A stretch of DNA of 64,000 bases from Letharia columbiana (GCF_014066305.1 NW_023501168.1:1-64000); one strand, 5' to 3'; positions 27,248 to 38,103 are shown, numbered from the stretch's first letter. The notes: a model not told the origin generated them from the sequence alone. Made by a program: numbers and translations.

Positions 27248-28851
27248 TCACCAACCGCTATTACCATCTTCTCCACCATCAGAGACCATTTCACCGTCCT
27301 CCTCATCGCCGTCGACATCTGATACCTGGTCCTCGCCTACATCAACATCAGATTCTCCTGTAGTTGCGTCCGAGTCCTGATTAATGTCGACCTTCGGGCG
27401 TTTCTTGTACTGCACGCTGCGGGGTATTATACGCTCAGGATAGAAATCGAGCGACTGATGTTCGAATCCAGTCTTCTGATGGAGAGCGTCAAACAGGTCT
27501 AGGAGGTGCTTGCGTGTGTACTTTGCCAGCAATGGATTGATCGGATCCTCAAGGTGTAGCTCCGTCAAGCGGGAATGCGTGACAAGCTGCAGAAAGGCAT
27601 CTAGGTAGTAGAACAATTAGTCATTGCATTTGCAGCAGGCTTCGGCAGACCCATGAACAGGCATGGCAGGGGACTTACATTTGAGGAATCTCAGCCCATC
27701 TTCGGTAATCACCTCGAAATCCACTGCTTCAATTCCAAATCTGAACACACTCTCCAGCCATTTGGAATCGTACTCCTTGCGGACCTCCGCCTTGATACCC
27801 GCAAACGTCGATAATTCCGAGCGCAGCGCTTGACGCTTCAGACCTGTAGCACTCTTGATCCATCGCTGTATCCACTGTAGCGCCCACTTGAGGACCTCAC
27901 CTTTCCATGTCTTGTACGAACGTTGGACACGATACTTAGCCTCCCTGTATACTTGATGATCACTCCTCATACCTGGGAAGATAGCCCGAACGGGTTCGTC
28001 TGCGTAAGTATTTGACAGGAAGGTAAGAAAATAGCGCCTGGTCAACAGGTTCAACTGGGAGAAGGCCTCTGCTTCAGACTTTGACGAGTGTGTAGGGTCT
28101 TTGGTCCTCCTTTTCATAGTGCTGAACTGGCTTACAACAGCATCGTGTCCGTTCGTCTGACTCTGCGAATTGCTCCCAGGCATCAACGTTGCCGTCGAAT
28201 TACTTCGACTTCTCTCCTCCCCATCGAGAGTCTCATCGTCCCCTACACTCACGGCGTGCCGTGCATTTCCTGCTGAAACCTTCAAAGTCGTATTTGTAGG
28301 CTTGATGGTAGGAGGCTTGGTGGCAGCCGTAGCAGGCTTCGTGCGTGGGGGTTTGGAAGCCTCCGGCATGGGCTGCGTGGCAGCTGTGGCAGGCTTCGGG
28401 CGTGGGGTCTTTGAAGCCTCCGGCATGGGCTGTGTGGCAGCTGTGGGAGGCTTCGGGCGTGGGGTCTTTGAAGCCTCCGGCATGGGCTGTGTGGCAGCTG
28501 TGGGAGGCTTCGTGCGTGAATGCTTGGAAGCCTGCGGCATGGCCTGGGTGCTGGACTTCTTGGCCTGGGAAAATTGTTAGCTCAGAGCTGTGGAAGTGTC
28601 AGGTAACGTATTACTTTAGCAGGGCTGCTACATGGAGACGCATCGTTGACCTCTTCTGCGTCCGACTCGTCAAGAGATCGTTTACGTCGACGTCCATTAT
28701 GTTGAGACATGGTCCTCGCCAGCTCGTCCCTAGACTCGCTGTTCTGGATAAGAGGTCTCTCGGGTGTGGTATTGCGTGTCCTGGATCTAGGCTTGGGCTG
28801 CTGAGAGCCTGATACCTGTGATCCACGCTGGGTAGCCGGTTTACCTACCAT
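27248..28851 (-). CDS. Gene A: unrecognised 491-residue protein with 19-residue repeats
   Basis: Three exons: 28851-28615, 28564-27679 and 27600-27248 (stop included). Intron 1 (28614-28565, 50 bp) is GTAATA...GCTAAC...CAG. Intron 2 (27678-27601, 78 bp) is GTAAGT...CTAAT...TAG. Both keep frame, giving 491 residues. The N-terminus is Ser/Pro/Arg-rich, with RRRKR (54-58) as a likely nuclear signal. Four 19-residue repeats (MPEASKTPRPKPPTAATQP type) cover about 88-163. A globular, Trp/Tyr/Arg-rich domain (about 250-455) contains WKGEVLKWALQWIQRWIKS and ends near FYPERIIP. The tail is strongly acidic (Asp/Glu/Gly). I do not recognise the domain. It is divergently transcribed from gene B. By position it may be a DNA-binding accessory protein, but no motif proves that. 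Intact with no RIP. Confidence 0.72.
28313..28540 (-). repeat. Four 57-bp coding repeats in gene A
   Basis: Four tandem units of 57 bp in frame, each encoding 19 residues starting MPxASK. The MPEAS codons are a copy of the island word (TGCCGGAGGCTTC), so the coding repeat grew from the same word that forms intron arrays in gene B. Units differ by a few bases, and the first (MPQASKHSRTK) is the most divergent. Confidence 0.88.
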
Positions 28852-29501
28852 TATGGAAGCAATCGATGAAATATTCCTGCAGCTATGATAATTGGAGAAG
28901 AGAGGAACTTAGGCGAATCATATATCTCGTTGTGGAAGGAGCTGTCTGAAGTATCTCCAGGCTAAATTAAGTATCCGCGGCAGACTTTGGCGCCAAAACT
29001 TACCTAATCTCTCCATCTCCCTCGTAGAATAAATACACCTTCGTGCCCTCTTCAATTCTCGCAGTCCTGACCGCAACTCAAGAAAAACGAGCAGGCCAAC
29101 AAACGACAATATGCTTGGAGATGTGGGTCTCGCTGCAGAAGGCTGCTGCAGAGCAGTCTATCGGTTAGACCAGGTACCATCACGAAATCATGAAAGTACG
29201 ACTGCGAGCCTCTCTCTGTATACATGGGGCGAGAGTTGTCACTCATTTGCGCGTTGCTTAATTTCTGCATCTACCTTAGTCATAAATTCACTCTTTATGA
29301 GGAAGGTGCAAAATAAATTCCATCAGTTCTTGAAACCTCAATTCACGAGTCCTTGACCACCTCACTTCAACATCATCACCACAACTCGCCCTGCACGAGG
29401 CTGCAACCTAGTCTGACCGAAGTCTTACGCAGATAGATAGACACTCTGTAAGTTAACCCGCCTATCCTATTATTCTATGTCTAAAGCCTCCTGCAGTCAC
29501 G
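28852..29501 (+). promoter_or_regulatory. Divergent promoter region between genes A and B
   Basis: 650 bp between the start codons of gene A (minus) and gene B (plus), so it must hold both promoters and 5' UTRs. A candidate 5' UTR intron for gene B lies at 29448-29496 (GTAAGT...CTGCAG, 49 bp), ending five bases before the ATG. No clear TATA box or CCAAT pair stood out. Small frames on both strands here lack support and look accidental. Confidence 0.5.
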
Positions 29502-32500
29502 ATGGTGTTCTCATTGATCGGAGTTCGCGAGGAAGAGCTGGCTTTCCGCAAGCACGAAGATCTTCGTGCAGAACTAGGATTCGTGGACATGAATGAAATG
29601 AAACGCTTCGTTAAAAGTGATCGATTCAGACCGTACTTCGAAACCTACGCTTATGCCTGGATACTACCGCAACAAAAAGCCGTGAAACATGTGGGCACGT
29701 CTCGTGGACGAGGGCCACAATTCATCACAGTCGAGGAGCGCATGCTTGTTGGGGAGCGGTCAGGGTCTGACAAGTTTTCAACTCCATACCCTGACAAATC
29801 TAATTGGGATCAAATGGACCATTGTGCCTACGCAATGTACGGCATTTGTCGCGCCAACACCAAGAGTGCTTCGGGATTGTTCTTCAACAAAGGACTTTCG
29901 CCGGCGCAAATCAACCTGAGAGTTTGGTTGCTCATTAAATATGAGGAGTACAATTGGGCCCCCTCTAGACGCCTCCCACCAGGAGGTACGCGAGACCCTT
30001 CCGCAGAGAGTGAGCCAGAGCGTTCAGTAAGCACCCAGCTGCTGCAGCCTTCAGCGAGCACTCTGCAACAGGCCAGCAACACACCGCAGCCTCCGACTCC
30101 GAATCTGCCAGATCGTTCGGTAGGTGCTCGTTCGGTAGGTGTCTTCAGAAAGCACCCTTTCGCAGACATGCTAACCCCGAGCAGGGCAGTGTACCACCGC
30201 AGCCTCCTACAACCCCTCCCCGACTCACTCCTCCACCGCCTCCGTCTCCTGAGGATGAGCGGCTCGCCCGAATTAGGCTTGCCACTAACTTCCCATCGAG
30301 TGCTGCTCACAATCAAGAGATAATACAACCCGACAAGTGGGTGGAAGTTGTACAGTCAAATAACCAGAAGCTTGAGTTCGATCGTGATGTTGACGAGGAG
30401 AACAAAGATAGCATTGAGACTGAGATTTTGACAAACGCTCAAATAATGGCGATCGAGAATGGAGCTAGGAAGTTTGATATCAAGGAGCGGTTTTGGAAAG
30501 CATGGCTTATCGACGAGTTGATTCGAAAGGGTAATGATGTGAGGGCTTTCAAGGAAAGTCTTGAACTAGCTGGACAAATTACTACTCGCATTGCAGATCA
30601 TGATCAGAAGGCCTGGTTTGACAAAGTCACGCGTGATCAGGGAATAGACACTATTCAGTATCAGCCGTGGGATGATGCAGCAGCGGCGGAATTTGACGCG
30701 CAGCAGTCATACTTCGACAGTGAAGACTACCAGCGGGAAGATCTCGAGGACTCGTGCCGTCTACTTCACATACCTTGGTACGGTGACAAGACTATCTTCC
30801 GCATGCCTGGTATGAACCTATCTCAACAGCTCAAGTTTTGGCAGCCAGTAGCCGTGAAGGCGATCATTGAGTTTTGTCTACAGCCTCACTTGCGGGCCTG
30901 CTTTCTAGCAGACTACACCGGCCTGGGGAAAACATGGATTATTGTTAGCTATCTCTTATGGGTAAGCCCCTTTCTATTAATATGCATGCCCTGCCACAGG
31001 CTTCCTGCCACAGGCTTCCCGCCACAGGCTTCCCGCCACAGGCTTCCGCAGACAGGCTTCCGCTGCAGGCTTTCGCTGACTGTTGATCTAGCTCCAGAAA
31101 TTCCGTGAGGATATTCCTGCCAAGGACCGACCCCTTGCGAAACCAATCCTTATCCTAATGCCCAAAGCTCTCATATCGCAGTGGATCAAAGCTATTGACC
31201 TCATCGCCCCAAACGCCTTCGAAGTATACAAGTACCATGGAGATACTCGACGTTCGAAGCCTATCGCAAATGAGCGCACGGTCATGGGAACTCTCCATCA
31301 CGCACACGAGCTGTTCGATGGAAAGGAGCAGCGTTCCAGAGCCATAATCATAAGCAGCTACACGACATTCGCGGTTCGCCATGGTCCCGCAGCTATTCGA
31401 AAGCACCGGATCAACAAGTTGGCCATGTCGAAGACGGAGGCTGACAAGATTCGCTTTCAAGCAGACGCTCTTTGGGAAGGAAGCTTGGAAAATTGCTTTG
31501 ACTTGGTGGTCAACGACGAATGCCACCTATTGAAATCTCTCTCTGCCGATGTCTCCAATTCGGTGTTGTGGTTGAATGCTTTGCGCTACATCATGATCAG
31601 CGCCACCCTCATCCCTAATGGCATCAGTGACTGGTTGGGCTATATGCCCTTTGCCGAACCATTTGACGCTGACGAGTGGTGGTCGGAGAGATCACTTGCG
31701 GAGATGCGCTTTAGGGATGACGAAGATCCGTTCTCCGTTCCTGACGAGCATGTAGCAGCTAAGCTGCAGCTTACCGTTCGCGCTGTGAAGGATTGGATTC
31801 TTACTCACCGAATAGATCCTGCCGAGCAAGGTTTCCGAATGGCCAAGATGTGGAAAAAGCTAGTGATTCGCCGCACCCCACAGAGTCGAATTCCTTTCGG
31901 AACAGGTCGTAAGATCGCTGATTCTCTACCGCGTGTCAAAGCTGCTATCATCAATTGTTCATTCAATGAGGAAGAGCGAGGGTGGTACATTGAATCCGAG
32001 AAGAAACTTACTGGCCAGCTCCTTGTCCCTGGAGAAGGGACAAAACCGGCAAAGTGGTCGCTGGCGGTACAGCGCAAGTTACTATTGTTGACGACATGGA
32101 TCAGTCTCCCTAATCTAGATGAGATCCAGAACCTGAAGTCAACTAACATGAAGAGAACTTTTGATGAGGAGCGTTTCTTTCTCGAGTGGTTTACGGCTCA
32201 CACAAAACCGAGTATGGAGAACCCGGGCCCATTGCTCCAGGAATTGCTTGAGGGTGCGCCGAAGCTACGTGCTCTACTTCGCAATGTTCGCAGCCAGGTA
32301 TGTACATGCTTTGCTGTTTCTATGGGTGTGCGACAGGCTTCCTGCCACAGGCTTCCGCAGCAGCCTCCCACAGATGTCTCTCTACAGCAGCCTTCCGCAA
32401 ATGCTAATTTCGCCGTAGGTTGTGAGAGACCAGGAGAAGATCCTGATCTTCTGTCAATTACCGGCTGTCACGGTACTCCTCGTCGCAATCTTCCGACTTC

Positions 32501-33039
32501 TCGCGATCGATTGTGTAACCCTCGGTGCCTACCAGCAGGCAGAAGAGCGCGATGCTGTTATCACGGCGTTCACTGAGTGTACCGATCGGGCTCAGATTCT
32601 GATCACGACATACGCGGTGGGGTCGACTGGTCTGAACCTACAACAGATGTGTTGGAGAGTTCACATGGTCGAGTGTGCGCACAATTTGGGTGTCCAGGCC
32701 CAAGCCCTCGGACGCGCGGTACGTGTGGGAAACCCGAGCGCGGTGGTATGGATGTATGAATACTACGTCGCTGGTAGTTTTGACAGTCGAATGATCTGGA
32801 GAAATATTGAGAAGGCTATACCGCAGGCAATGGCGGAGTTGAATCGACAGATCTTCAACGGCGGAGATGATGCAGGAGACGTCACCGTCGATCTCGGAGA
32901 ATGGGTGTTTAAGGAGGGGGAGATGGTAAGATACGATCGAATTGAATGGAATGAGTGGGATAGGCCTCACATCTTGTCACCACACGAGGTGCTTCAGTAT
33001 ATCCTGTTGCAGCGAAAGGGCGAGGAAATCCTCCTTTAG
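29502..33039 (+). CDS. Gene B: SNF2-family superfamily 2 ATPase/helicase-like protein (1,078 aa)
   Basis: Four coding exons: 29502-30134, 30185-30961, 31092-32297 and 32419-33039. Introns are 50, 130 and 121 bp with GT...AG ends and branch-point-like GCTAAC, GCTGAC and GCTAAT. Residues 1-150 form an unknown conserved-looking domain; a Pro/Ser/Gln-rich linker follows (about 155-240). The ATPase core has motif I ADYTGLGKT (Lys about 460), motif Ia MPKALISQW (about 493), motif II NDECH (Asp about 612), motif III SAT (about 640), IFCQ of motif IV, STGLNLQ of motif V, and motif VI QALGRAVRVGN (967-977). SNF2 proteins translocate on double-stranded DNA and remodel DNA-protein contacts. DECH replaces the usual DEAH/DEGH, and Tyr-Thr replaces Glu-Met before GLGKT. 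No extra reader domain was seen. The first donor could instead be at 30120. Confidence 0.88.
30992..31077 (+). repeat. CAGGCTTCC array filling intron 2 of gene B
   Basis: Six copies of CAGGCTT(C/T)C with spacing starting at 14 bp (CACAGGCTTCCTGC) and shortening to about 12-13. It takes up two thirds of the 130-bp intron and stops just before the branch-point-like GCTGAC. The copies differ at the base after CAGGCTTCC (T, C or G). Confidence 0.9.
32332..32399 (+). repeat. CAGGCTTCC/CAGCCTTCC array in intron 3 of gene B
   Basis: Four degenerate copies of the same word as in intron 2 (CAGGCTTCC twice, CAGCCTCCC, CAGCCTTCC), again placed just upstream of the branch-point-like GCTAAT. The two introns share this sequence but not position or phase history. 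Confidence 0.85.
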
Positions 33040-33750
33040 GTATGCCAAACCCTGCTGCTGAAAGCTTCTATCCTACTGATTTCTCTATCTACAGGTGATA
33101 TGCGGAAGCCTGCGGCATGAAGCCTGTGGCAGGAAGTGTGCTGCGGCGGCATCTTTGACCGAAGATATGGCAACTACTTGATCATGGCATGTCTTTGAAG
33201 CTTCTGGCAGAGAGGCCCTTCTTTCCTTTCTACGACCTACATTATAGTGATTGCAACCTGTGCGCCCTAGTGGCAGTTGGAGACTACTACGGTAGTCTTC
33301 AGAGGGAGAGTCGACAACTCCAGTACAGGTTGCATCAAATTCTTGCTGTATGTATATATGGCGGCCGCAGGGACGTAAGTCCAACCAGAACTTTTCATAC
33401 TCGCAAATCCATTGATCAAGTCCGAGAAATCTGCACCGAAAATGCAATGCGCACTATCCAGCACTGCACCTAAGAAGCTCAGTGACTCATATAGCCCACC
33501 TAGGCTAACAACCGACGTTTCTATTATAACTGAATGTCTGATTAAGGATTGTGAACTTGAATTATATACCATTGCCGATAGCCCATCGAGATGCGCTAAG
33601 GCTTACTTACAGAGTTCATGCGGCTCTCCGATAAGGTTACGCTTCCAATTCTGTAGTCTCCACTCTCCCCCTCGTCCGAAGTCTTTTGGCAGGTCCATAT
33701 TTGTCCAGAATTGCCCATTGAGAATCATCCTATTGGTTCCCCATTGAAGA
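33040..33750 (+). other. Intergenic region B-C with a probable 3' UTR intron
   Basis: 711 bp between the TAG of gene B and the ATG of gene C. Directly after the stop codon, 33040-33094 has all the signals of an intron (GTATGC...TACTGAT...CTACAG, 55 bp). Its downstream flank starts with two copies of the island word (33098-33130). From 33160 on I see only short frames with no conserved-looking features, including a 111-codon frame ending at 33747. The promoter of gene C must lie here. Confidence 0.5.
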
Positions 33751-36700
33751 ATGACATCCCGACCTCGCAAGATAAATCAACTGCGAGTACTCAACTGGAA
33801 CACTAACGATAATGATCGGTCTTCATCACCTCCGAGTCCGAACCTTACCTATCACACCCGCGACGATGTGACCGATAACGAGACACCTGCTAGCTTTCCC
33901 GATGACCTTCCCCCTGCCGGTGACCTTCCTCCTACCGATGACTTTGCCCCTTCAAATGACTTTCCTGCTGGGCATTTCCAAGATGACCAAGATTCCTTTA
34001 GACAGCCTGATGAAGGCTTCCGCAGTGAGACACTTTCACCCGCAGCCTCTAGCGATTCCTTTAGGCAGCCTGATGAAGGCTTCCGCAATGAGACACTTTC
34101 ACCCGCAGCCTTTAGCAACAACGAGAGCAATGAGCAGATGGGTGACGATATGAGCATCGATTCACCATCTCACGATTCCGACGGAGAGGTGCACGGGCAG
34201 GGGCAGGCATACACAGCTACAGACAGTGACGGGGATTCAGGCGGTGAAGATGATGAAGATCTATTCATTGTATTTGATTCCCCAAGATGCAGTGTCGTCG
34301 TACTGATCATCGCACAGCCCATCGGAGAAGTCAGCAGAGTACCTCAAGAATCTCGACCACTTACCTTCCTTGAACTGCTTGAAGACCTTAACGCCTCCAG
34401 CGATGAGGATGAACAACCAGCTTCTCCATCACCAAGTCCAGAACCGCAGGACCTAGAGCGGACACCCTTACCAGTCCTTTCCCATCAAGCTCAATCACCG
34501 GCTCCCTCCCCAACTCCGTCATTTGAAATAATTGTCCAGCAAGGTGGGAAAGACACCCTACCTCCACCACTACATCTGGCATTAGGCCTATGGTTCGAGA
34601 AGTCGGGTGGGTCGCGGGCAGACTACGTAAGACTGCGAGAGGTTTTCCAGCTGTCGAAGCCTTCAGCAGCAGGGAGCTCCATGGTTGAGGAAGGGAATGA
34701 GGACTCGGAACTAGACATGCATACCCTCCCGTTGAAGCTAGATACACTGAAGCGGCAGATTCGTCGACATATTCCCTTATTGCAACTGTTACGGAAGCCT
34801 CTCACAGTCATGATCGAGAAACAGCCATCACTGCCGCAACGAGAGAAGGGTATGCAACGACAAAGCATTGAACGTCAAGCATGGCAATATTGGTATGAAC
34901 CCTTGGACCTTATACGCACCATACTATCAGCGACATATCTACGCGAAAAAATGTTCTTCGGGATGGCACAGTATGTGGATGAGCCGACAGAGCTTTGGCA
35001 GTCACATGCATGGGGATCTTCCATTCGGTCAACGTCAGGGGAAGTTTGTCATACCCAGAAAAGGGCACTTATCATTCCTGGGGATCTAGTGCGAATCCGT
35101 TCATCTCCATATCGTATCGGACGTGTGATATTCATTGGTCGCGATTATCGACAAGGCGCAACAGGACACATTGTCATAACATTGCAGGCAGTTGCAGACC
35201 ATGGAGCATCTATTCTCGACAGCTTCGACTTGAATCTAGATAATGAGCATGAGCTCTTTCTTATAGAGGATGTTTTGCTAGAGCAGACTCCGCAATCTAT
35301 CACCCGACATCTTGATATCTATTATGATCGTGACTTTGGAGGAGATGAAGAAGAGGTTGTCTATCCAGACGATCGTCGCTTCATTCGAAGGGTTCTCAAT
35401 TTCAATTCGTCTACTATACGGCCTCTGCGTCAATTACATCCGACCCGTGGCGAGCTCGAGATAGCACATTTTGGTCGTGATTATCTCGAAGCCGTTGTCG
35501 CAAAATCTCCTATCAGTTTTCCCTACCTCCTCTTTGTTGATGATTTCGGTATTCACAGAAATATGTACCGTGCACTTAAAGCATTTTATCTTATCCCGGC
35601 ATGTCTAGACTACGCGGAGCGTAGAAAACTTGCGAATGTGTTTACTCTATCCTTGGGACCTCATGGTGCCAACATCAAGGACGTGGTGGAAGCCTTCCGC
35701 AAACCCATACAGGATCTGGACCGTGGGATAGAGCTTGAAGTCAATGGCGTTACGGACATATTTTGGGCTTTCGCCTTGACATTTCTTGGGGATATGCCCC
35801 AGCAGGCAGACAATGGTGGCTTCATGAGGCATACCGCTACTATGGGCTGTCGCACTTGCTATTGCTCGAAAGATGAGAGGGCGAATTTGGATTTTGATAT
35901 CGTAGGGAACGGCAGGTATCATTGGGAGACTACTCAACAACGCGAATTTGCTGGAGATCTCGACGGTGCCGAACTCAAGGAGTTCATTCAGGATACCGGT
36001 ATACGACTCGATGCCCCCCCAATCGCGAAGCTGGCGCCATCCTTGGATCTCATTCAGTCTAGAGCCTATGACGCTCCCCACTCGGAGTGGAGAGGTTTGG
36101 GGAGGATTCTCCAGGGATTCTTGATGACTACGATTCTCACCAAGCGTAAATCTACTACCTATCTCAAGGCATTTTAGAAGTTCTACTTCCCTTCTGAGTG
36201 AAAGCGTATTTAAAGCCCGACATTCTATATTTAGTTATAGTTACTTTCGGAGGCAGGTAAAGCTACTCTACTGGCGCCACTGATTCTACGTAGCAAAGCA
36301 ACAATCGGATGGATCCGTCTCCCGTTCCTACAGGCTGCGGAAAAAGTCATGACCTTCGAAACAACGCCACTCCAGGCTATCGTGCGGGCGTTCGGACTTA
36401 TTGCTCGATCTAATACCGTTGTTGGTAGTCAAAGGTATACTGAGCCAACCATACTACATCAACAGATTCTGGATGCGCGCAAGGCTTACCAGGAGCTAAT
36501 CACATGTGCGACGCCCGCTGCGGGAGGCTTCGGTAACCCTGGTGAGGATGAGGATGATTCCGAAGATGGAACCGCCCTGGAGGAAGTCCTTTCGGACGCA
36601 GCGCACAGTGACTCGGAAACAGAAGTGCTACAGCATATGCCGAAGCCTAAGCCAGCCAAGGCCAAGGGAAAGGGAAAGGGAAAGGGCAAGGAACGAAGGA

Positions 36701-37748
36701 AACCTCGTGGTAATAAATTCGAGAAGCTTCTCAAGCTTCCGAATGTTCACGCAGGCCTTCATCTTGCAGATAATGCCAGGGAGTATGCGACAGTCATGAA
36801 TTCGAATGTTTTGGCGGGAGAATTGAAGCACAAGTTGTTTACACCGTTTTCCCCGCAATCGCAGTCACTGACAGTCGCTCCCAGGGTCTTCAAAGGCATG
36901 GCAGACGCTGCGGCGCCACCAAACTTGATGGGTTATCTATTCGCAAAGGACGTGATGCGGCAGTCATTGCGACTGGGCTTGGTAGGTGCTTGGGATCATG
37001 ACCATCCAGATATGGTGGAAGCACTTAGATTGCTTAATGACCAGTGTGCGACGTTGGTACAGAGCTTTCTTCCAATCGGTGAGCAAGATCTAGATGAGGG
37101 TTATGCGGAAGGCTTCCACAGCGTTATGGGAGATGACGAGCACTGCTCTACGCAGGTCTCGCTCAGGGGGTTTGTACTTGATGGATTCTTTCGCATCAAG
37201 GCGACGACCAATCTAATGAGACTTGACCCACAGCATAGCTTTATTCAGCACTTCATGGCCGCCTACAGGAACGAGTATAGTCTTAATGTGTTGGACTTTG
37301 GTACAGCTGCTTTGAAATGGTATCGCAGGATTGCCTACACAGATCCGTGAGTGTAGCGCAGCGTATGCTCCTTGGATAGGCTGACGGAGCCTTCCCCAGG
37401 GCCAATCGGAGACATGTGTACAGTGTCAATGACTATGTGCAGGTTGGCACCAGAAAGGGTCAACTGCTACAATGTTTTGCGCACACCTATCGCCGGAAGA
37501 AATACGCTTTTCTTGTCGTGCATGTCATGACAGAGCTGCGTCAAGGCGATCTGGGAAATGTTGGAGATGATCCAGTGCTGGATACAGTGCTGGACCTTCC
37601 AGTGTACAGGCGACAGGCAAATCAGTATGTGTACGGATTGCCAGCCCTACATCATGATACCATTTACATGATCGACGTTCCCAACGAACCAGACTGGCCA
37701 GATGAGTCGCATTATTTAGAATGCACATGGGGAGTGGCATACTTGTGA
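33751..37748 (+). CDS. Gene C: Tnp2-like (CACTA/EnSpm-type) transposase (about 1,277 aa)
   Basis: Exons 33751-36145, 36257-37346 and 37400-37748. Introns 36146-36256 and 37347-37399 each keep frame (one splits CGT, the other CCG). The N-terminus is Asp/Pro/Ser-rich with acidic repeats, including two 21-residue units (DSFRQPDEGFR...). The core has LFVDDFGIHRN (Asp 597/598, probable first catalytic acid), then NVFTLSLGPHG, FLGDMPQQADNGG (Asp 681) and GCRTCYC (Cys 700/703/705, zinc-binding in the family). A Lys/Gly-rich basic linker precedes LLKLPNVHAGLHLADNAREY (His about 963) and YAEGFHS (Glu about 1083, possible final catalytic acid). Such enzymes cut transposon ends by an RNase H-fold mechanism. 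A 48-bp in-frame intron (34270-34317, TACTGAT branch) is also possible and would give 1,261 aa. The family name rests on motif pattern, not on a search. Confidence 0.72.
34002..34127 (+). repeat. Two 63-bp coding repeats in gene C
   Basis: Two adjacent copies of a 21-residue unit (DSFRQPDEGFR, ETLSPAA). GATGAAGGCTTCCGC in each unit is again the island word, here read in a different frame (EGFR) from gene A (PEAS). Confidence 0.85.
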
Positions 37749-37938
37749 GAGCTCGACAGGTGGGCTTGCTTACATTGCTGAAGGCTTCGGCGGAGTGCCA
37801 TGTACTTGTGTATGTATAAGAGCGAACGAGTCACTAATTATCTATAGTGAGAGAGACTGCAAGAGGCTGCAATACTGATATACGGTGAAGACACTGCGGT
37901 AGGCTGCGTAATTATGATTAAGGTAGTTACATAAGGGT

Positions 37939-37994
37939 AGAGGCGGTTGTTCGCCTATCAAATAACCGCCTCTATTCGTTTTTTAATAGGCGAA
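37939..37994 (+). repeat. Two overlapping inverted repeats near the right end
   Basis: AGAGGCGGTT (37939-37948) pairs with AACCGCCTCT (37964-37973). TTCGCCTAT (37950-37958), inside the first loop, pairs with ATAGGCGAA (37986-37994), outside it. The stems interlock, so only one can form at a time, or they form a pseudoknot in RNA. It could be a terminator-like or switch structure, or subterminal recognition DNA. Confidence 0.75.
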
Positions 37995-38070
37995 TAACCA
38001 AAAACGTTATTGAGGTTGTTCAACCAACTAAAGACCTCTTCCCTTAGAACCCACTACGATTATAGTTTTA

Positions 38071-38103
38071 CAACCGTTCTACAACCGTTTTATAATGGTT
38101 ATA
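38071..38103 (+). repeat. Right subterminal repeats, inner block
   Basis: Three units at 11-base spacing: CAACCGTTCTA (38071), CAACCGTTTTA (38082) and TAATGGTTATA (38093, diverged). Same word as at the left end, opposite orientation. Confidence 0.65.

Noticed and set aside
27012..27380. Frames on both strands over the 15-bp minisatellite
   Set aside because: A 15-bp repeat is open in several frames by arithmetic. The peptides are simple repeats, and part overlaps gene A exon 3 in antisense.
28088..28812. Three plus-strand open frames opposite gene A
   Set aside because: They are shadows of the 57-bp coding repeats and exon 1. Gene A has consistent splice signals, and these do not.
33412..33747. 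111-codon plus-strand frame just upstream of gene C
   Set aside because: No recognisable features, no splice link in frame to gene C, and mixed composition like a UTR. It may be part of the leader, but coding is unsupported.
34270..34317. Possible 48-bp intron in gene C exon 1
   Set aside because: GTATTT, TACTGAT and CACAG fit an intron, but it is a multiple of three with no stop, so reading through is equally valid. Left as an alternative within gene C.
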